A stretch of 64,000 nucleotides of DNA from Pseudomonas sp. NBRC 111124 (GTDB lineage: Bacteria; Pseudomonadota; Gammaproteobacteria; Pseudomonadales; Pseudomonadaceae). The stretch is from assembly GCF_001320245.1 (NCBI RefSeq), contig NZ_BCBA01000007.1:124001-188000 (forward strand), read 5' to 3'. A program made the translations under genes and the position numbers. Position 1 is the stretch's first letter, and each line of letters opens with the position of its first letter. Below the pieces are notes generated by a model. The model saw nothing but the letters and a program-made list of their open reading frames with translations, did no database searches and was not told the DNA's origin. This document shows positions 19,000-27,705 of this stretch, one piece after another.

Positions 19000-19264
19000 T
19001 GTGAATGAGCTCCAACGAGGGGCCGGGGTATGTGAGCCAGGCTGGCCTATACATTTACTCAAGATAAACACCAATCGCGAAGCATTTTCTTGATCAGCGT
19101 CAACGTCCACAGCTTGACTCGGCACTGGGTGATCGAAGGCCGTCCATTTCTTGGGGAGTATTGCTGGCTATCCCGACCCGGAGTCAGTCGACATCAGGCT
19201 GTATATGAAGAAACCGCGCCATGAAACATGGCACGGCGGCTTGCCATCTGAGCGGTAACGAGAC

Positions 19265-19465
19265 TTAGCGACTGACTTTGGTTGGGTAACCAAGCGCCTG
19301 GACCAGTGCACCGACGCGTTCCGCCTCGATGTTGCTTTGGACACTCACTGTACCGGCAGCACGATCAACGATCACCTTCGCGTCGCCATCGGCAGCCTGG
19401 ATGGCCTTGGTGATCTTGTTGACACAACTGCCACATCCCATACCGGAAACTTCCAAAACGAACAT
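19265..19465 (-). CDS. copZ: CopZ-like copper chaperone (HMA domain)
   Basis: A 66-residue single heavy-metal-associated domain: MFVLEVSGMGCGSCVNKITKAI with the CxxC metal site, then the second half VSVQSN and ALGYP. It carries Cu(I) in the cytosol to P-type ATPases or to CueR. Start 19465 gives the standard domain length; a GAGAGG ribosome site lies before it. A CueR-type operator lies just upstream. Confidence 0.9.
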   Translation of the reverse strand: MFVLEVSGMGCGSCVNKITKAIQAADGDAKVIVDRAAGTVSVQSNIEAERVGALVQALGYPTKVSR

Positions 19466-19514
19466 AGCGGGCCTCTCATGCTGGTACGGCTTTTCTCGCC
19501 GCATTTACAGCTTC

Positions 19515-19539
19515 AACCTTGACACGATGACAAGGTCAA
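19515..19539 (-). promoter_or_regulatory. CueR/MerR-type operator-promoter of copZ
   Basis: Read on the minus strand, TTGACCTTGTCATCGTGTCA is followed by AGGTT: an ACCTTG/CAAGGT dyad with an overlapping TTGACC -35, the layout of CueR-activated promoters with an over-long spacer. It points at copZ. No cueR gene is visible in the window. The remainder of 19540-19802 shows no gene I can support. Confidence 0.7.
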
Positions 19540-19802
19540 GGCCCGGTCAAAGGATTTATCTTCGCCCTGAAATCTTGTCCAACTCCTCTGGCGGCGGCCC
19601 CTGCTGCATCACAATTGTCCCTTACGATCTTGGCAGAAGATGGCGGACGTCGCAGTTGCCCGATGTCCTCCATCAGGACCAGATTGGCGCCGAACTCGCG
19701 GACATACCCGCTAAGGCCAAAGCCCTAGACAGTCAGTCATATGGATCAGGCGTTGAAACGCTGATGGCGGAACTTCCTCTCATAGGTTGCGGTGTGCCCA
19801 TT

Positions 19803-22178
19803 TCAGTCTGTGACTACGCGCTTCAGCCGCAGTGCGTTGAATACCACGGAAGCCGAACTTACGCTCATGGCCAATGCCGCAATCATCGGTGACAATAGAT
19901 GGCCGGTAAGCGGGTAGAACAAACCTGCCGCCAGCGGTATGCCCATAGCGTTGTAGAAGAATGCGAAGCCCAAGTTTTGACGCATGTTCTTCACCGTGGC
20001 CACGGATAGTGTTCTGGCCCGCAGGATGCCCATCAGGTCGCCCTTGACCAGCGTCAACTGGGAGCTGTTCATGGCAACATCGGTGCCAGTTCCCATGGCG
20101 ATCCCGACATCAGCCCGGGCCAGCGCAGGGGCATCGTTGATCCCATCTCCTGCCATGGCAACCCGGCGCTTATCGCCCTGCAGGAGCGCCACCAGTTGCT
20201 CCTTGTCCTCGGGTTTCACTTCTCCGTGGACTTCCTCGATGCCGAGTTGTTTCGCGACCGCACGTGCCGTAGTCAGGCCGTCGCCGGTGGCCATGATGAC
20301 CTTCACATCTTCTGCCTGTAGCCGGGTTACCGCCTCCTTGGAGGTGGGTTTGACCGGATCGGACACCGCTAGCAGGCCAGCGAGCACGCCATCGACGGCC
20401 AAGTACATGATACTCATGCCTTCCAGACGCAGCTGCTCGGCGCGGTCTCGCAACGGACTGGTGTCGAGGCCAGCCTCTTCCATCAAGGTCGTGTTGCCAA
20501 GCTGCAGCCGTTTGCCGTTCACCTGGCCACGTACACCGATCCCAGAGCCCGACTCAAACGCCTCTGGCTTGGACAAGCTGTGTCCATGCGCTCGCGCATG
20601 ATCGACAATCGCATGTGCCAGCGGATGCTCGCTGCCTTGGTCCAGGCTGGCGGCAAGGCGCAAGACTTCGGGTGGCATGAACTGCCCGGTACCGACCACG
20701 CTATGAAACACTGGCCGGCCCTCGGTGAGGGTCCCGGTCTTGTCGACGATCAGCGTGTCGATCTTGCAGAGGTTCTCGATAGCACTGGCGTCTCGGAAGA
20801 GCACGCCACTGCTGGCAGCCTTCCCGGTAGCGACCATGATCGACATGGGAGTGGCTAGGCCGAGCGCGCAGGGGCAGGCAATGATCAGGACCGCGACCGC
20901 ATTGATCAGGCCGAAGACCCAGCCAGGCTCCGGTCCGAAAAGCCCCCAGCCGAAGAGCGTGACCAGCGCGACCAGAATCACCCCCATGACGAAATAGCCG
21001 GCCACGGTGTCCGCCATCCGCTGCATCGGGGCTTTCGAGCGCTGAGCCCGCGCGACCATCTGCACGATTTGCGAGAGCACTGTCTCGGCGCCGACCTTCT
21101 GCGCCGCCATCACAAGGCTGCCGTGGGTATTCAGCGTGGCACCGATGAGTGCATCCCCAGCTTTCTTCATCACTGGCACGGGCTCGCCTGTCAGCATGGA
21201 TTCATCGATAGCACTTTCGCCTTCCAGGACCACCCCGTCGACCGGCACCTTCTCGCCAGGGCGAACGCGCAGGTGGTCGCCCGTATGCACGTGGGTGAGC
21301 GGAATATCTTCCTCCTGACCATCGGCCCCGATGCGACGGGCCGTCTTGGGGGCAAGACCCAGGAGCGACTTGATGGCGGCGGAGGTTTGTGAGCGCGCCT
21401 TGAGCTCGAGCATTTGGCCGAGCAACGTTAATGAGATGATGACTGCAGCCGCTTCGAAGTAGACACCGATGCGGCCATCCTGCATGAAAGTCGTCGGGAA
21501 AACCTGCGGGAACACTGTGGCCGCAACGCTGTATAGGTACGCCGCAGCCGTTCCCAAACCTATCAGGGTCCACATATTCGGGCTGCGATTACGAATCGAT
21601 GCGACCCCACGCACGAAAAACGGCCAGCCAGCCCATAGTGTCACGGGAGTGGCCAGAATCAACTCCACCCAATTCTGTGTGGCACCATGCAGCAATTGGA
21701 GTTGGTGGGCAGTCATGGCCAACACGGTCACGATGACCGTCAGGGGCAAGGTCCACCAGAAGCGGCGGGAGAAGTCCTTGAGTTCCGGGTTCTCGTCTTC
21801 CTCAAGCTCCGGTATTACCGGCTCTAGGGCCATGCCACAGATTGGGCAACTGCCCGGCCCACGCTGGCGGATTTGGGGATGCATCGGGCAAGTGTATTCG
21901 GCGTCCGCCGCGTTGCTTGGCTGCGGGGCAGCCGAGTGGAGATGGCCCGCGTGTTCTTGGTCCTGGGGAGGGCTAAGATAATGCACAGGCGCTGCGCGGA
22001 ATTTCGTCAGGCACTTTTCACTGCAGAAGCGGTATGTCCTTCCCTCGTATAGCTCGAAGTAGCGACTATCCGGTGGCACCGTCATACCGCATACCAAATC
22101 GCGCTGACTACCATCCGGTTGCTCATACGGGTGCGAGTGGTCATGGTCATGGTCATGCTGGCACGATTCGGTGTGCAT
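19803..22178 (-). CDS. Cu(I)/Ag(I)-exporting P1B-type ATPase with YHS and metal-binding N-terminus
   Basis: From ATG 22178 the protein has 791 residues. It begins with a His-rich stretch ([10 protein letters not shown]), then a YHS domain (RDLVCGMTV to CSEKCLTKF) and a [15 protein letters not shown] heavy-metal domain in place of classical HMA domains. The ATPase core has CPC in [12 protein letters not shown] (about 432), DKTGTLTEG (about 478) and [14 protein letters not shown] and the MVATGKAA motif mark the Cu(I)/Ag(I) class (CopA/CopF/SilP). The frame continues 47 codons upstream into a broken DUF2933 gene; 22178 has its own AGGGA site and is preferred. Confidence 0.93.
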   Translation of the reverse strand: MHTESCQHDHDHDHSHPYEQPDGSQRDLVCGMTVPPDSRYFELYEGRTYRFCSEKCLTKFRAAPVHYLSPPQDQEHAGHLHSAAPQPSNAADAEYTCPMHPQIRQRGPGSCPICGMALEPVIPELEEDENPELKDFSRRFWWTLPLTVIVTVLAMTAHQLQLLHGATQNWVELILATPVTLWAGWPFFVRGVASIRNRSPNMWTLIGLGTAAAYLYSVAATVFPQVFPTTFMQDGRIGVYFEAAAVIISLTLLGQMLELKARSQTSAAIKSLLGLAPKTARRIGADGQEEDIPLTHVHTGDHLRVRPGEKVPVDGVVLEGESAIDESMLTGEPVPVMKKAGDALIGATLNTHGSLVMAAQKVGAETVLSQIVQMVARAQRSKAPMQRMADTVAGYFVMGVILVALVTLFGWGLFGPEPGWVFGLINAVAVLIIACPCALGLATPMSIMVATGKAASSGVLFRDASAIENLCKIDTLIVDKTGTLTEGRPVFHSVVGTGQFMPPEVLRLAASLDQGSEHPLAHAIVDHARAHGHSLSKPEAFESGSGIGVRGQVNGKRLQLGNTTLMEEAGLDTSPLRDRAEQLRLEGMSIMYLAVDGVLAGLLAVSDPVKPTSKEAVTRLQAEDVKVIMATGDGLTTARAVAKQLGIEEVHGEVKPEDKEQLVALLQGDKRRVAMAGDGINDAPALARADVGIAMGTGTDVAMNSSQLTLVKGDLMGILRARTLSVATVKNMRQNLGFAFFYNAMGIPLAAGLFYPLTGHLLSPMIAALAMSVSSASVVFNALRLKRVVTD

Positions 22179-22436
22179 GAAGTAGTTCCCTTTGTTGTCC
22201 GGTTTGGACGAGTTTTCACCCTTCTGGTGAGAATACCCGCCATGGTTGTGCCCGAAGAGTTGCGTCAGCGGACAGAGCAACAAAATTAAATAACTGTAGT
22301 GCCTGTGACAGGTGGCCATAGTGCACGAGCCACATAAAACAGGCCAAATATGGCCAGCATGATCAGTGCAATACCGCCTTTAGTCCGCCAAAAAGGTATT
22401 GCCAGATCTGTACCACGGCGATGGGCTCCATCATGA
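22179..22436 (-). pseudogene. Frameshifted DUF2933 gene
   Basis: On the minus strand one frame reads [20 protein letters not shown] then [17 protein letters not shown] (first half of a DUF2933 protein). Around 22320 the homology shifts to another frame reading [20 protein letters not shown] with the His/Lys tail. Together they match the intact DUF2933 protein at 17082-17357 (FWRSRYAIGLV and YLLLLACPLMHVFM). The first frame ends at a stop soon after the shift. The second runs without a stop into the P-type ATPase, so this is decayed DNA upstream of that ATPase. Confidence 0.75.
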
Positions 22437-22574
22437 TCAACTCCCAAGCTGGGTGGGAAATATCGGCCGCTGCCGTATTGTCCAGCCTAGACAACATCTC
22501 CTTGAACAGCTGTGACGCCAATCAATGCTCCTGTAAGCGTGTCGATTATTGTTGTGGTGTAGCGTCATGGCATA

Positions 22575-22960
22575 GATCATTTCTGGAGGTTGCTGATCCT
22601 GCTGCTGCACCAGTGGTTGCCCTTCGACAATGCGCTGGCTGCCTTGTACCCCGGCGAGGGAGTGCCCAAGCCGCTGGAGGAGTACGACGCCGGCTCCCGG
22701 TGGGGAACGCCGTCCATGCTTTCCTGCCTGGACGGCCTATACTTGCTCGACCCCTTCTACCAGGCCTGTCAGGAAGGCCTGCCCAGTGGGCTGTAACGCC
22801 TGGAGGAGATCGCTTCTGACCAGTTCCGTCAAAGCGAGTACTTCCTCAGTTACTTCCACGCCAACGCATTGGAAGACGAGGAGCAGTTCGTTCTCCAGTT
22901 GCCGGCCAAGGTAGCCTTATGCGATCTAACAGCTCAAGCCCCAGACCTGATACATGCGGT
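22575..22960 (+). pseudogene. LuxR-type regulator fragment with internal stop
   Basis: The frame reads DGLYLLDPFYQACQEGLPSG then a TAA at 22794, then continues in the same frame RLEEIASDQFRQSEYFLSYF and EEQFVLQLPA. This is the N-terminal region of a family of LuxR-type regulators common in Pseudomonas. After about 22925 the similarity ends and no helix-turn-helix is present. The stop and the missing C-terminus make it a remnant. The DNA from 22960 to 23326 holds no gene I can support. Confidence 0.65.
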
Positions 22961-23326
22961 GCGGTACAGCGCTGATCGGGTCACTCTTCGCTGTTCCCCT
23001 TCCAGCTTTGCCTTTGCCACAGCAGACGTCGGAGATGAAACTGCTCGGCGGACTCACAAACCTGCTCCAGTGCTCTCGCACAAGGCTTTGATCTGGCCAT
23101 CTTTGCTTGAATGGCTGACCCGTGGCAGGGCGTTGGCCGTGTTTTCTTCGTGCGTGTTGAGCCCAAGGCGAGCGCGATCCACCATCCACAGGCCGCTACT
23201 GCCGCGCGCCAATTCTATGCCGGCACTACTCGTCAAAAAATAGGTGAGTGCTTACCCGGCAGGCAATGGGCTACTATCGAGCCCTATATCTATCCGAAAG
23301 GGTTAGCTCCGTTGCCAGGGAATTGC

Positions 23327-24346
23327 ATGCAGGCCATCGATATTGAAAACGCGATCGTTCTTCCTTGGGGGCTTGGCTCAAGATCGCCCCATGACCTGTT
23401 TTCTGTGTGCGCAGAAATCATTAACTGCCCTGGTGACATCGTTTTAGACGCTAGCAACCTCTCGTATATCGATCCGTTAGGGATGGCCACGCTGCGAGCG
23501 TTGTTTGAAAACCAGTTGGTCCAGAAGCGAGTTTCGATGCAGTTTTTGAGCAGAGACCTGACCTCCTACCTGGCCAGGATGGATTTTTTCAAGGACATTG
23601 ATGTAGAGGGTGTAGATCTATCGGGGGTAGGACGTCGAAACGACCGAAGCACCTCGTTGGTGGAAATCACCAAAATCAGCGAACACCATCAAGCAGAGGC
23701 TGCAGCCTCTCGCCTCGCTAGAGCTATTACGGGAAGGTTGACTCAATCGGACCCGGATGCCCCAGTCGACGAGCACACGGGACGGAATGAGTTTGACTCC
23801 TACCGGGGCCCTCTGGAGTATTCGCTCAAGGAGCTATTGGAAAACTCGCTTACTCACGCCCGCAGAGAGGGACGTGGTGACGCCGCCGTTTGGCTGACCT
23901 GTCAGTTTTATCCAAAATTGAACCTTGTACGCATGGCCATCGTCGATAATGGGTGTGGGTTTCTCGCGACACTGAGGAATCACCCTGAGCTTCATGACCG
24001 CACGCATTTGCACGCGATCGAGGCGGCACTCAAACCGCGAGTGAGCTGCAACCGGGGTGCGATGGCCCAGATCCTGGGTAGCGAGAACCAAGGTATCGGG
24101 TTAACAACTACCGCAAAAATTGCAGACGCGGCGGGCGGTGGTTTGATCATCGTGAGCGGCAATGGCATACATGACACAAAGCGTCGGCAGTCTCAGGAGC
24201 TGCATGATGCGCTGTGGAATGGTGTATCGATCGCGTTTAGCTGTACCCGTGAGCTGCTGCCCACCATTTCGATCAGTGACTTGCTGCCGAAGGACGATGC
24301 AGGACAGGTTGACGACGATCTCGACCTAGATCTGAATTTCCGCTAG
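23327..24346 (+). CDS. STAS-like plus HATPase fusion protein
   Basis: From ATG 23327 (preceded by CCAGGGA) the protein has 339 residues. Residues 1-95 look like a STAS/anti-sigma-antagonist fold (DASNLSYIDPLGMATLRALF at 41-60). Residues 150-310 carry a GHKL ATPase: N box LKELLENSLTHA (167-178), G1 IVDNGCGF (195-202), G2 ENQGIGLTTTAKIADAAGGG (253-272). The tail is acidic. The ATPase resembles anti-sigma kinases (SpoIIAB/RsbW) more than sensor kinases, as no HisKA domain is present. It precedes a STAS-like DUF4325 gene, suggesting a partner-switching pair. Target unknown. Confidence 0.75.
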   Translation: MQAIDIENAIVLPWGLGSRSPHDLFSVCAEIINCPGDIVLDASNLSYIDPLGMATLRALFENQLVQKRVSMQFLSRDLTSYLARMDFFKDIDVEGVDLSGVGRRNDRSTSLVEITKISEHHQAEAAASRLARAITGRLTQSDPDAPVDEHTGRNEFDSYRGPLEYSLKELLENSLTHARREGRGDAAVWLTCQFYPKLNLVRMAIVDNGCGFLATLRNHPELHDRTHLHAIEAALKPRVSCNRGAMAQILGSENQGIGLTTTAKIADAAGGGLIIVSGNGIHDTKRRQSQELHDALWNGVSIAFSCTRELLPTISISDLLPKDDAGQVDDDLDLDLNFR

Positions 24347-24469
24347 CTCTGGCTTTTTGATAGCTCGAGGGCTAGAGTCGATCATGCAAGGAGCGGTAAA
24401 TGGGAGATTCAGCGTCAACTGAAACTCTCGGGCTGCAAAAAAGGATTATGCAATACAAGGGGTTACGAC

Positions 24470-24775
24470 ATGCAAACTCAAATTCGATTAAGTAGGGATA
24501 GTTCTATCCGAACGTACGGAATGCGAGCTTCAGCGATCCCCTACCGTACCGAAATCGAACGCTCGCTCAGCAGTGGTGAGAGCGTTGTCATAGATTTCGC
24601 TGGGAACGATGTCACTCAGTCCTTCGTCGACGAGTTGATCGGGGCGCTGATTCTGAAGGAGGGTCGCCAGGTGGTATCGCGCCTTGCCTTTGAAAACTGC
24701 ACCAACGATGTCAAAGGAATCATTAAATTTGTGGTCCATGATCGAGTTCGACAGCTGCAAAAAATGCCCGCGTGA
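24470..24775 (+). CDS. STAS-like DUF4325 protein
   Basis: A 101-residue protein with the DUF4325 pattern: ESVVIDFAGNDVTQSFVDEL followed by LAFENCTNDVKGIIKFVVHDR. The family is STAS-like and often sits beside GHKL ATPases, as here (123 bp after the HATPase gene). It may be the antagonist or substrate in a partner switch. A strong terminator follows directly at 24794-24819, so the two genes probably form one unit. Confidence 0.8.
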   Translation: MQTQIRLSRDSSIRTYGMRASAIPYRTEIERSLSSGESVVIDFAGNDVTQSFVDELIGALILKEGRQVVSRLAFENCTNDVKGIIKFVVHDRVRQLQKMPA

Positions 24776-24793
24776 CGGATCCGCATTGAATTT

Positions 24794-24819
24794 AAGGCCC
24801 TCAATATTGAGGGCCTTTT
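24794..24819 (+). terminator. Rho-independent terminator after DUF4325 gene
   Basis: AAGGCCCTCAATATTGAGGG then CCTTTT: perfect 9-bp stem with a short loop and T-run. Confidence 0.85.
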
Positions 24820-25177
24820 CATTGGTGCCAGGCAAAAGATAGCCGTCTTGAGTGGCCCCCATAGCTCGCCCTGAAAAGCGAATGTCAGGGGACACACCGC
24901 AGAAAAGCGTTCTGTAGCGGAGGAATACGTGGAAAACGGAGCTTAGGTTTCCTCATTGAGATGTGTAGAAATCCATCGCGACTCACCTATGCAAAGGCTG
25001 CGAAAAGCCTGAATCTACTGGGGTATCGTGGCGTGAGATATGTGCAAAAAAATGTGCACAGCATCTGCGGATTGGAGAGCTGGCTTGGCTCCTTAAGTAA
25101 AACCATCAAGCTGCAACGGACCTGCAACTCCTGCGGCTTGAAGCAAAGCGGGTAATACCACCCCTGAGCCCTACGAG
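24820..25177. other. Gap with no supported gene
   Basis: Short open frames occur on both strands (for example 24961-25155, plus) but none has a recognisable domain, a good ribosome site or a conserved neighbour. Confidence 0.4.
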
Positions 25178-25426
25178 GTGGTGTTCCGGTTTTTGACCAA
25201 ACGAGAGCACGCCAGGCGCGCAAATGAGCTGCACGACCAGCTGAATGAAGTGCTCGGGGTGGCCAGAAATCTCAACGATGGGCTGTACTTCGGTGGAGCA
25301 GACGTCACGGTGCTACAAGACTTTACCATGCTCGATGCGGAAGACTTCGTGCGGTACAACCTTCACGACTGGCTCAGTGTTGGGGATACCGATGAAGATG
25401 AAGAAGGTGCCGATGATGCTGACTGA
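25178..25426 (+). CDS. Small acidic hypothetical protein
   Basis: A possible 82-residue protein starting at GTG: a charged N-terminal helix (KREHARRANELHDQLNEVL) and a very acidic C-terminus (GDTDEDEEGADDAD). I do not recognise it. The helical pattern and coding-like codon use give modest support; the start is uncertain. The DNA from 25427 to 25736 holds nothing I can identify. Confidence 0.4.
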   Translation: MVFRFLTKREHARRANELHDQLNEVLGVARNLNDGLYFGGADVTVLQDFTMLDAEDFVRYNLHDWLSVGDTDEDEEGADDAD

Positions 25427-25736
25427 GCTGCTATCGGCCTCCCCTTTAGGATCTGGGTTTGACCTTAGCTGACCGGCTGCTCTACAAACCAATTGATTTT
25501 CTCCGGAGCCGGTGTCACTGTCGCTCCAAGAATAGCCCCCACGCCTCGGGCAGGTCCCAGACCTGTACTGCGCATCAGGGGGTTAGTTGTTTCTAGGGCC
25601 CGCCCAGGTCGATCAGGCATGCTTTGGGCTGGCCTCAAACCAGTGGGTGACCACCAAAAGGGTCAGTTAGGCCTACTGCTGCCTATCCTCGCTCGTTACC
25701 ATCCAGAAACCCTCTATTGATACGGTTTCAGCAAAG

Positions 25737-26660
25737 ATGGATGTCTATAAGCTCCGCATCGAAGACACAGAAAGCAAGATCATCGACAAGGAAGGTTTCG
25801 AGGCCGAGACCTTCCGCAGAGATCCGTGGTACCAGCCTGGAAGTGCGGGCAAGCTAGCTCAGTTTGCTGTATGCCCGGCATGCGACAACCCTGTCCAGCT
25901 GGTTGGGCTGTATGAGCTACCGCCTAACGTGAAGAACCCATTCGGGAAACATGCTACTAAGAGCATTCGCGGCATCGCTCCATTTGATAGTGAGGCCCGT
26001 AACGATTGCCCGTACTTCAAGCCTCGCCAGCATAAGAAAACAGAACGAAAAACCAGGTTTGACGGCGTCCCGCGGAAGATTCTCAAGCTATTGATCGAAC
26101 AGTTCGATCGCGTGGTTTACATCCTGGAGAAAGAGACCCAACTGGTCCTTTCCGAGAACGCGTTGAGAGGCATGCTGCAGCGTTACAAGGGAGAGCGTGG
26201 CTACCTCTATACCGGCGCGACGCTTCGCAATGTGCCATGGATCTTTGCTTACATGTCGGACGCCACCCGCCTGTTTGGCCAGAAGGTCAGTGGAAATGCT
26301 GAGCTGGTGAAAGCTATTGCCGCTGAGGTGCCGGGGGCGGAAATCAGCAGCACTGGTCGGCTGGAATCGAAGAAGGTGCCTGGTTCGAAGGCGGCATATT
26401 TTGATCTCAAAATGAGTTTCATCCGCCATCGAATCGTCAAAGACAGTGAAGCGTCTGGCTTGGTTGAAAGCATGGAGTTTGTAGTGTCACAGCCTCGCGG
26501 AGGTGAGCTTGAGCACATTCACAAGGAAGTCATCAAATTCGATTCGGCTTGGTTCGAATCTCTTATCCGGATGCCGGTTGATCATCCTTATCGCAGAATG
26601 GATAGAGTGAAGATGGCCCGGGAGGAACTGGGCGATCTGCTGGAGCTGACTCAGGCCTGA
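25737..26660 (+). CDS. Unknown protein with possible zinc-binding Cys pair
   Basis: A 307-residue cytosolic protein with no signal peptide or membrane helix. It has CPAC at 46-49 and a further NDCPYF Cys at 91, which could form part of a zinc site. The rest is a mix of helices with many Lys/Arg/Glu residues and a GATLRNVPWIF segment. I cannot place it in a family. It stands alone between the STAS pair and a 60-bp palindrome, in DNA that looks horizontally acquired. Confidence 0.6.
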   Translation: MDVYKLRIEDTESKIIDKEGFEAETFRRDPWYQPGSAGKLAQFAVCPACDNPVQLVGLYELPPNVKNPFGKHATKSIRGIAPFDSEARNDCPYFKPRQHKKTERKTRFDGVPRKILKLLIEQFDRVVYILEKETQLVLSENALRGMLQRYKGERGYLYTGATLRNVPWIFAYMSDATRLFGQKVSGNAELVKAIAAEVPGAEISSTGRLESKKVPGSKAAYFDLKMSFIRHRIVKDSEASGLVESMEFVVSQPRGGELEHIHKEVIKFDSAWFESLIRMPVDHPYRRMDRVKMAREELGDLLELTQA

Positions 26661-26670
26661 GGAGGCCTGC

Positions 26671-26730
26671 TGTAAACCACTTTTTTTCACTGTAAACCAC
26701 AGTGGTTTACAGTGAAAAAAGTGGTTTACA
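26671..26730. promoter_or_regulatory. 60-bp near-perfect palindrome built from TGTAAACCAC units
   Basis: Left arm: TGTAAACCAC, a T7 tract, CACTGTAAACCAC. Right arm is its reverse complement with A6, centred on the single A at 26701. The core word TGTAAACCAC therefore occurs four times, two per strand. It begins 10 bp after the stop of the upstream gene. It could be a terminator (the long stem is extreme for one) or a multi-site operator or cruciform. Confidence 0.7.
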
Positions 26731-26865
26731 ACGTAGCTATGACACGCGCCCTGGCCACTCCCCAGGCCAGCGCGCTCCTCATTGGTTCGTTCAGCCGGAC
26801 GTCGAACACCTGTGCTGCTCGGGGCCTTGCCACGCCGCGGTGTCCTATAATTCATCTTCAGCTGA

Positions 26866-27090
26866 GTGGAGCAAAATGTTGTGAAGCGCACATTCATTGG
26901 AATGGTCGAGGCTGGTGAGCCACTGATGAGGCAAGCGCTTGAAGCTATCCGACAGGCCCACGAAGCGGAGGCTGCTGGATTGCCAGACCTTGAGGTACAG
27001 CGTCTTCACCTATTGGCAGATTCGCTCTATCAGGCGGTCATTGATTTTCAGCTCCTCAAAGCAGGTAAACCACCGTCGACTATCCAGTGA
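26866..27090 (+). CDS. Small helical protein, first of a tandem paralogous pair
   Basis: A 74-residue frame starting at GTG 26866 (alternative GTG 26881 or ATG 26900). The core HEAEAAGLPDLEVQRLHLLAD and YQAVIDFQLLKAG aligns with the next gene (HEAQASGSSAEEVERLRQIA and FRAVSEYQLNALG). Predicted to be two helices with a Glu-rich turn. Function unknown. TATAAT occurs at 26846-26851. Confidence 0.55.
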   Translation: MEQNVVKRTFIGMVEAGEPLMRQALEAIRQAHEAEAAGLPDLEVQRLHLLADSLYQAVIDFQLLKAGKPPSTIQ

Positions 27091-27104
27091 GGACCTGCCG
27101 CTAC

Positions 27105-27311
27105 ATGACGAAAAAGATACCAGCTCTTCTCCCCGACCACCCCATGTATACCGACGCAGTGGATGCGATGAAGCAATACCACGAGGCGCAGGCTTCTGGC
27201 TCATCTGCCGAAGAGGTTGAGCGCCTGCGTCAAATCGCAGAATCACAATTTCGGGCTGTCAGCGAGTATCAGCTCAACGCTCTGGGATATCAGTCTCGTC
27301 GTCCGCACTGA
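27105..27311 (+). CDS. Small helical protein, second of a tandem paralogous pair
   Basis: From ATG 27105 the product has 68 residues (MTKKIPALLPDHPMYTDAVD...). The shared pattern with the preceding gene, HEA-A-G-EVxRL-A-S-AV-Y-QL, implies a duplication of a single ancestor. The start lies 15 bp past the upstream stop, so the two are probably cotranscribed. No function can be assigned. Confidence 0.55.
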   Translation: MTKKIPALLPDHPMYTDAVDAMKQYHEAQASGSSAEEVERLRQIAESQFRAVSEYQLNALGYQSRRPH

Positions 27312-27420
27312 AGGGATAACCGATCCGGAGGTAGCTTCAGAATCCATCAAGCCAAGCGGAAGACTCACGACGCGGTCCGATTGATCAGCGAGACGGTCGG
27401 GAGGGTTTGCACACAGCCCC

Positions 27421-27453
27421 AAAAAAAAAGCAGCTCCCGAGAGCTGCTTTTTT
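27421..27453. terminator. Bidirectional terminator
   Basis: An A-run, AGCAGCTC-CCGA-GAGCTGCT stem and a T-run form a hairpin usable from both strands. It closes the small paralog pair on the plus strand and the 42-codon gene on the minus strand. Confidence 0.85.
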
Positions 27454-27454
27454 C

Positions 27455-27583
27455 TTACTCCCCCTTTTTGTGCTTGTGGGGTTTCAGGTCCGGATGGTCC
27501 TTCTGCTTTTCAGGGGTGACTCGCTGCCTTTTGTCCGGAGTGCCATCTTCATTGGTGCGCTTTGGGCCTGGCTTGATGCTCAT
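27455..27583 (-). CDS. Unlisted 42-residue Lys/Pro-rich protein
   Basis: A short minus-strand gene below common length cut-offs: ATG at 27583, stop at 27455. The product starts MSIKPGPKRTNEDGTPDKRQ and ends DLKPHKHKKGE. It has AAGGAAG 6 bp before the ATG and a terminator 2 bp after the stop, a complete gene layout. The sequence is strongly basic and probably disordered. Function unknown. Confidence 0.6.
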   Translation of the reverse strand: MSIKPGPKRTNEDGTPDKRQRVTPEKQKDHPDLKPHKHKKGE

Positions 27584-27705
27584 GCAAAACTTCCTTTTCC
27601 GCTTGGGTTGTTGAATGCAGCTATGTAATTAGTCCAGCTTCTCTCAGCTGTCAAAGCAGGCTGGTGCAGAACCGCCTGGCCGATGATCCGGTCCACATCG
27701 AACAT

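Noticed and set aside
22926..23236. Minus-strand frames that could be a transposase or resolvase fragment
   Set aside because: No catalytic motif or inverted repeat could be identified; frames are short and mutually exclusive.
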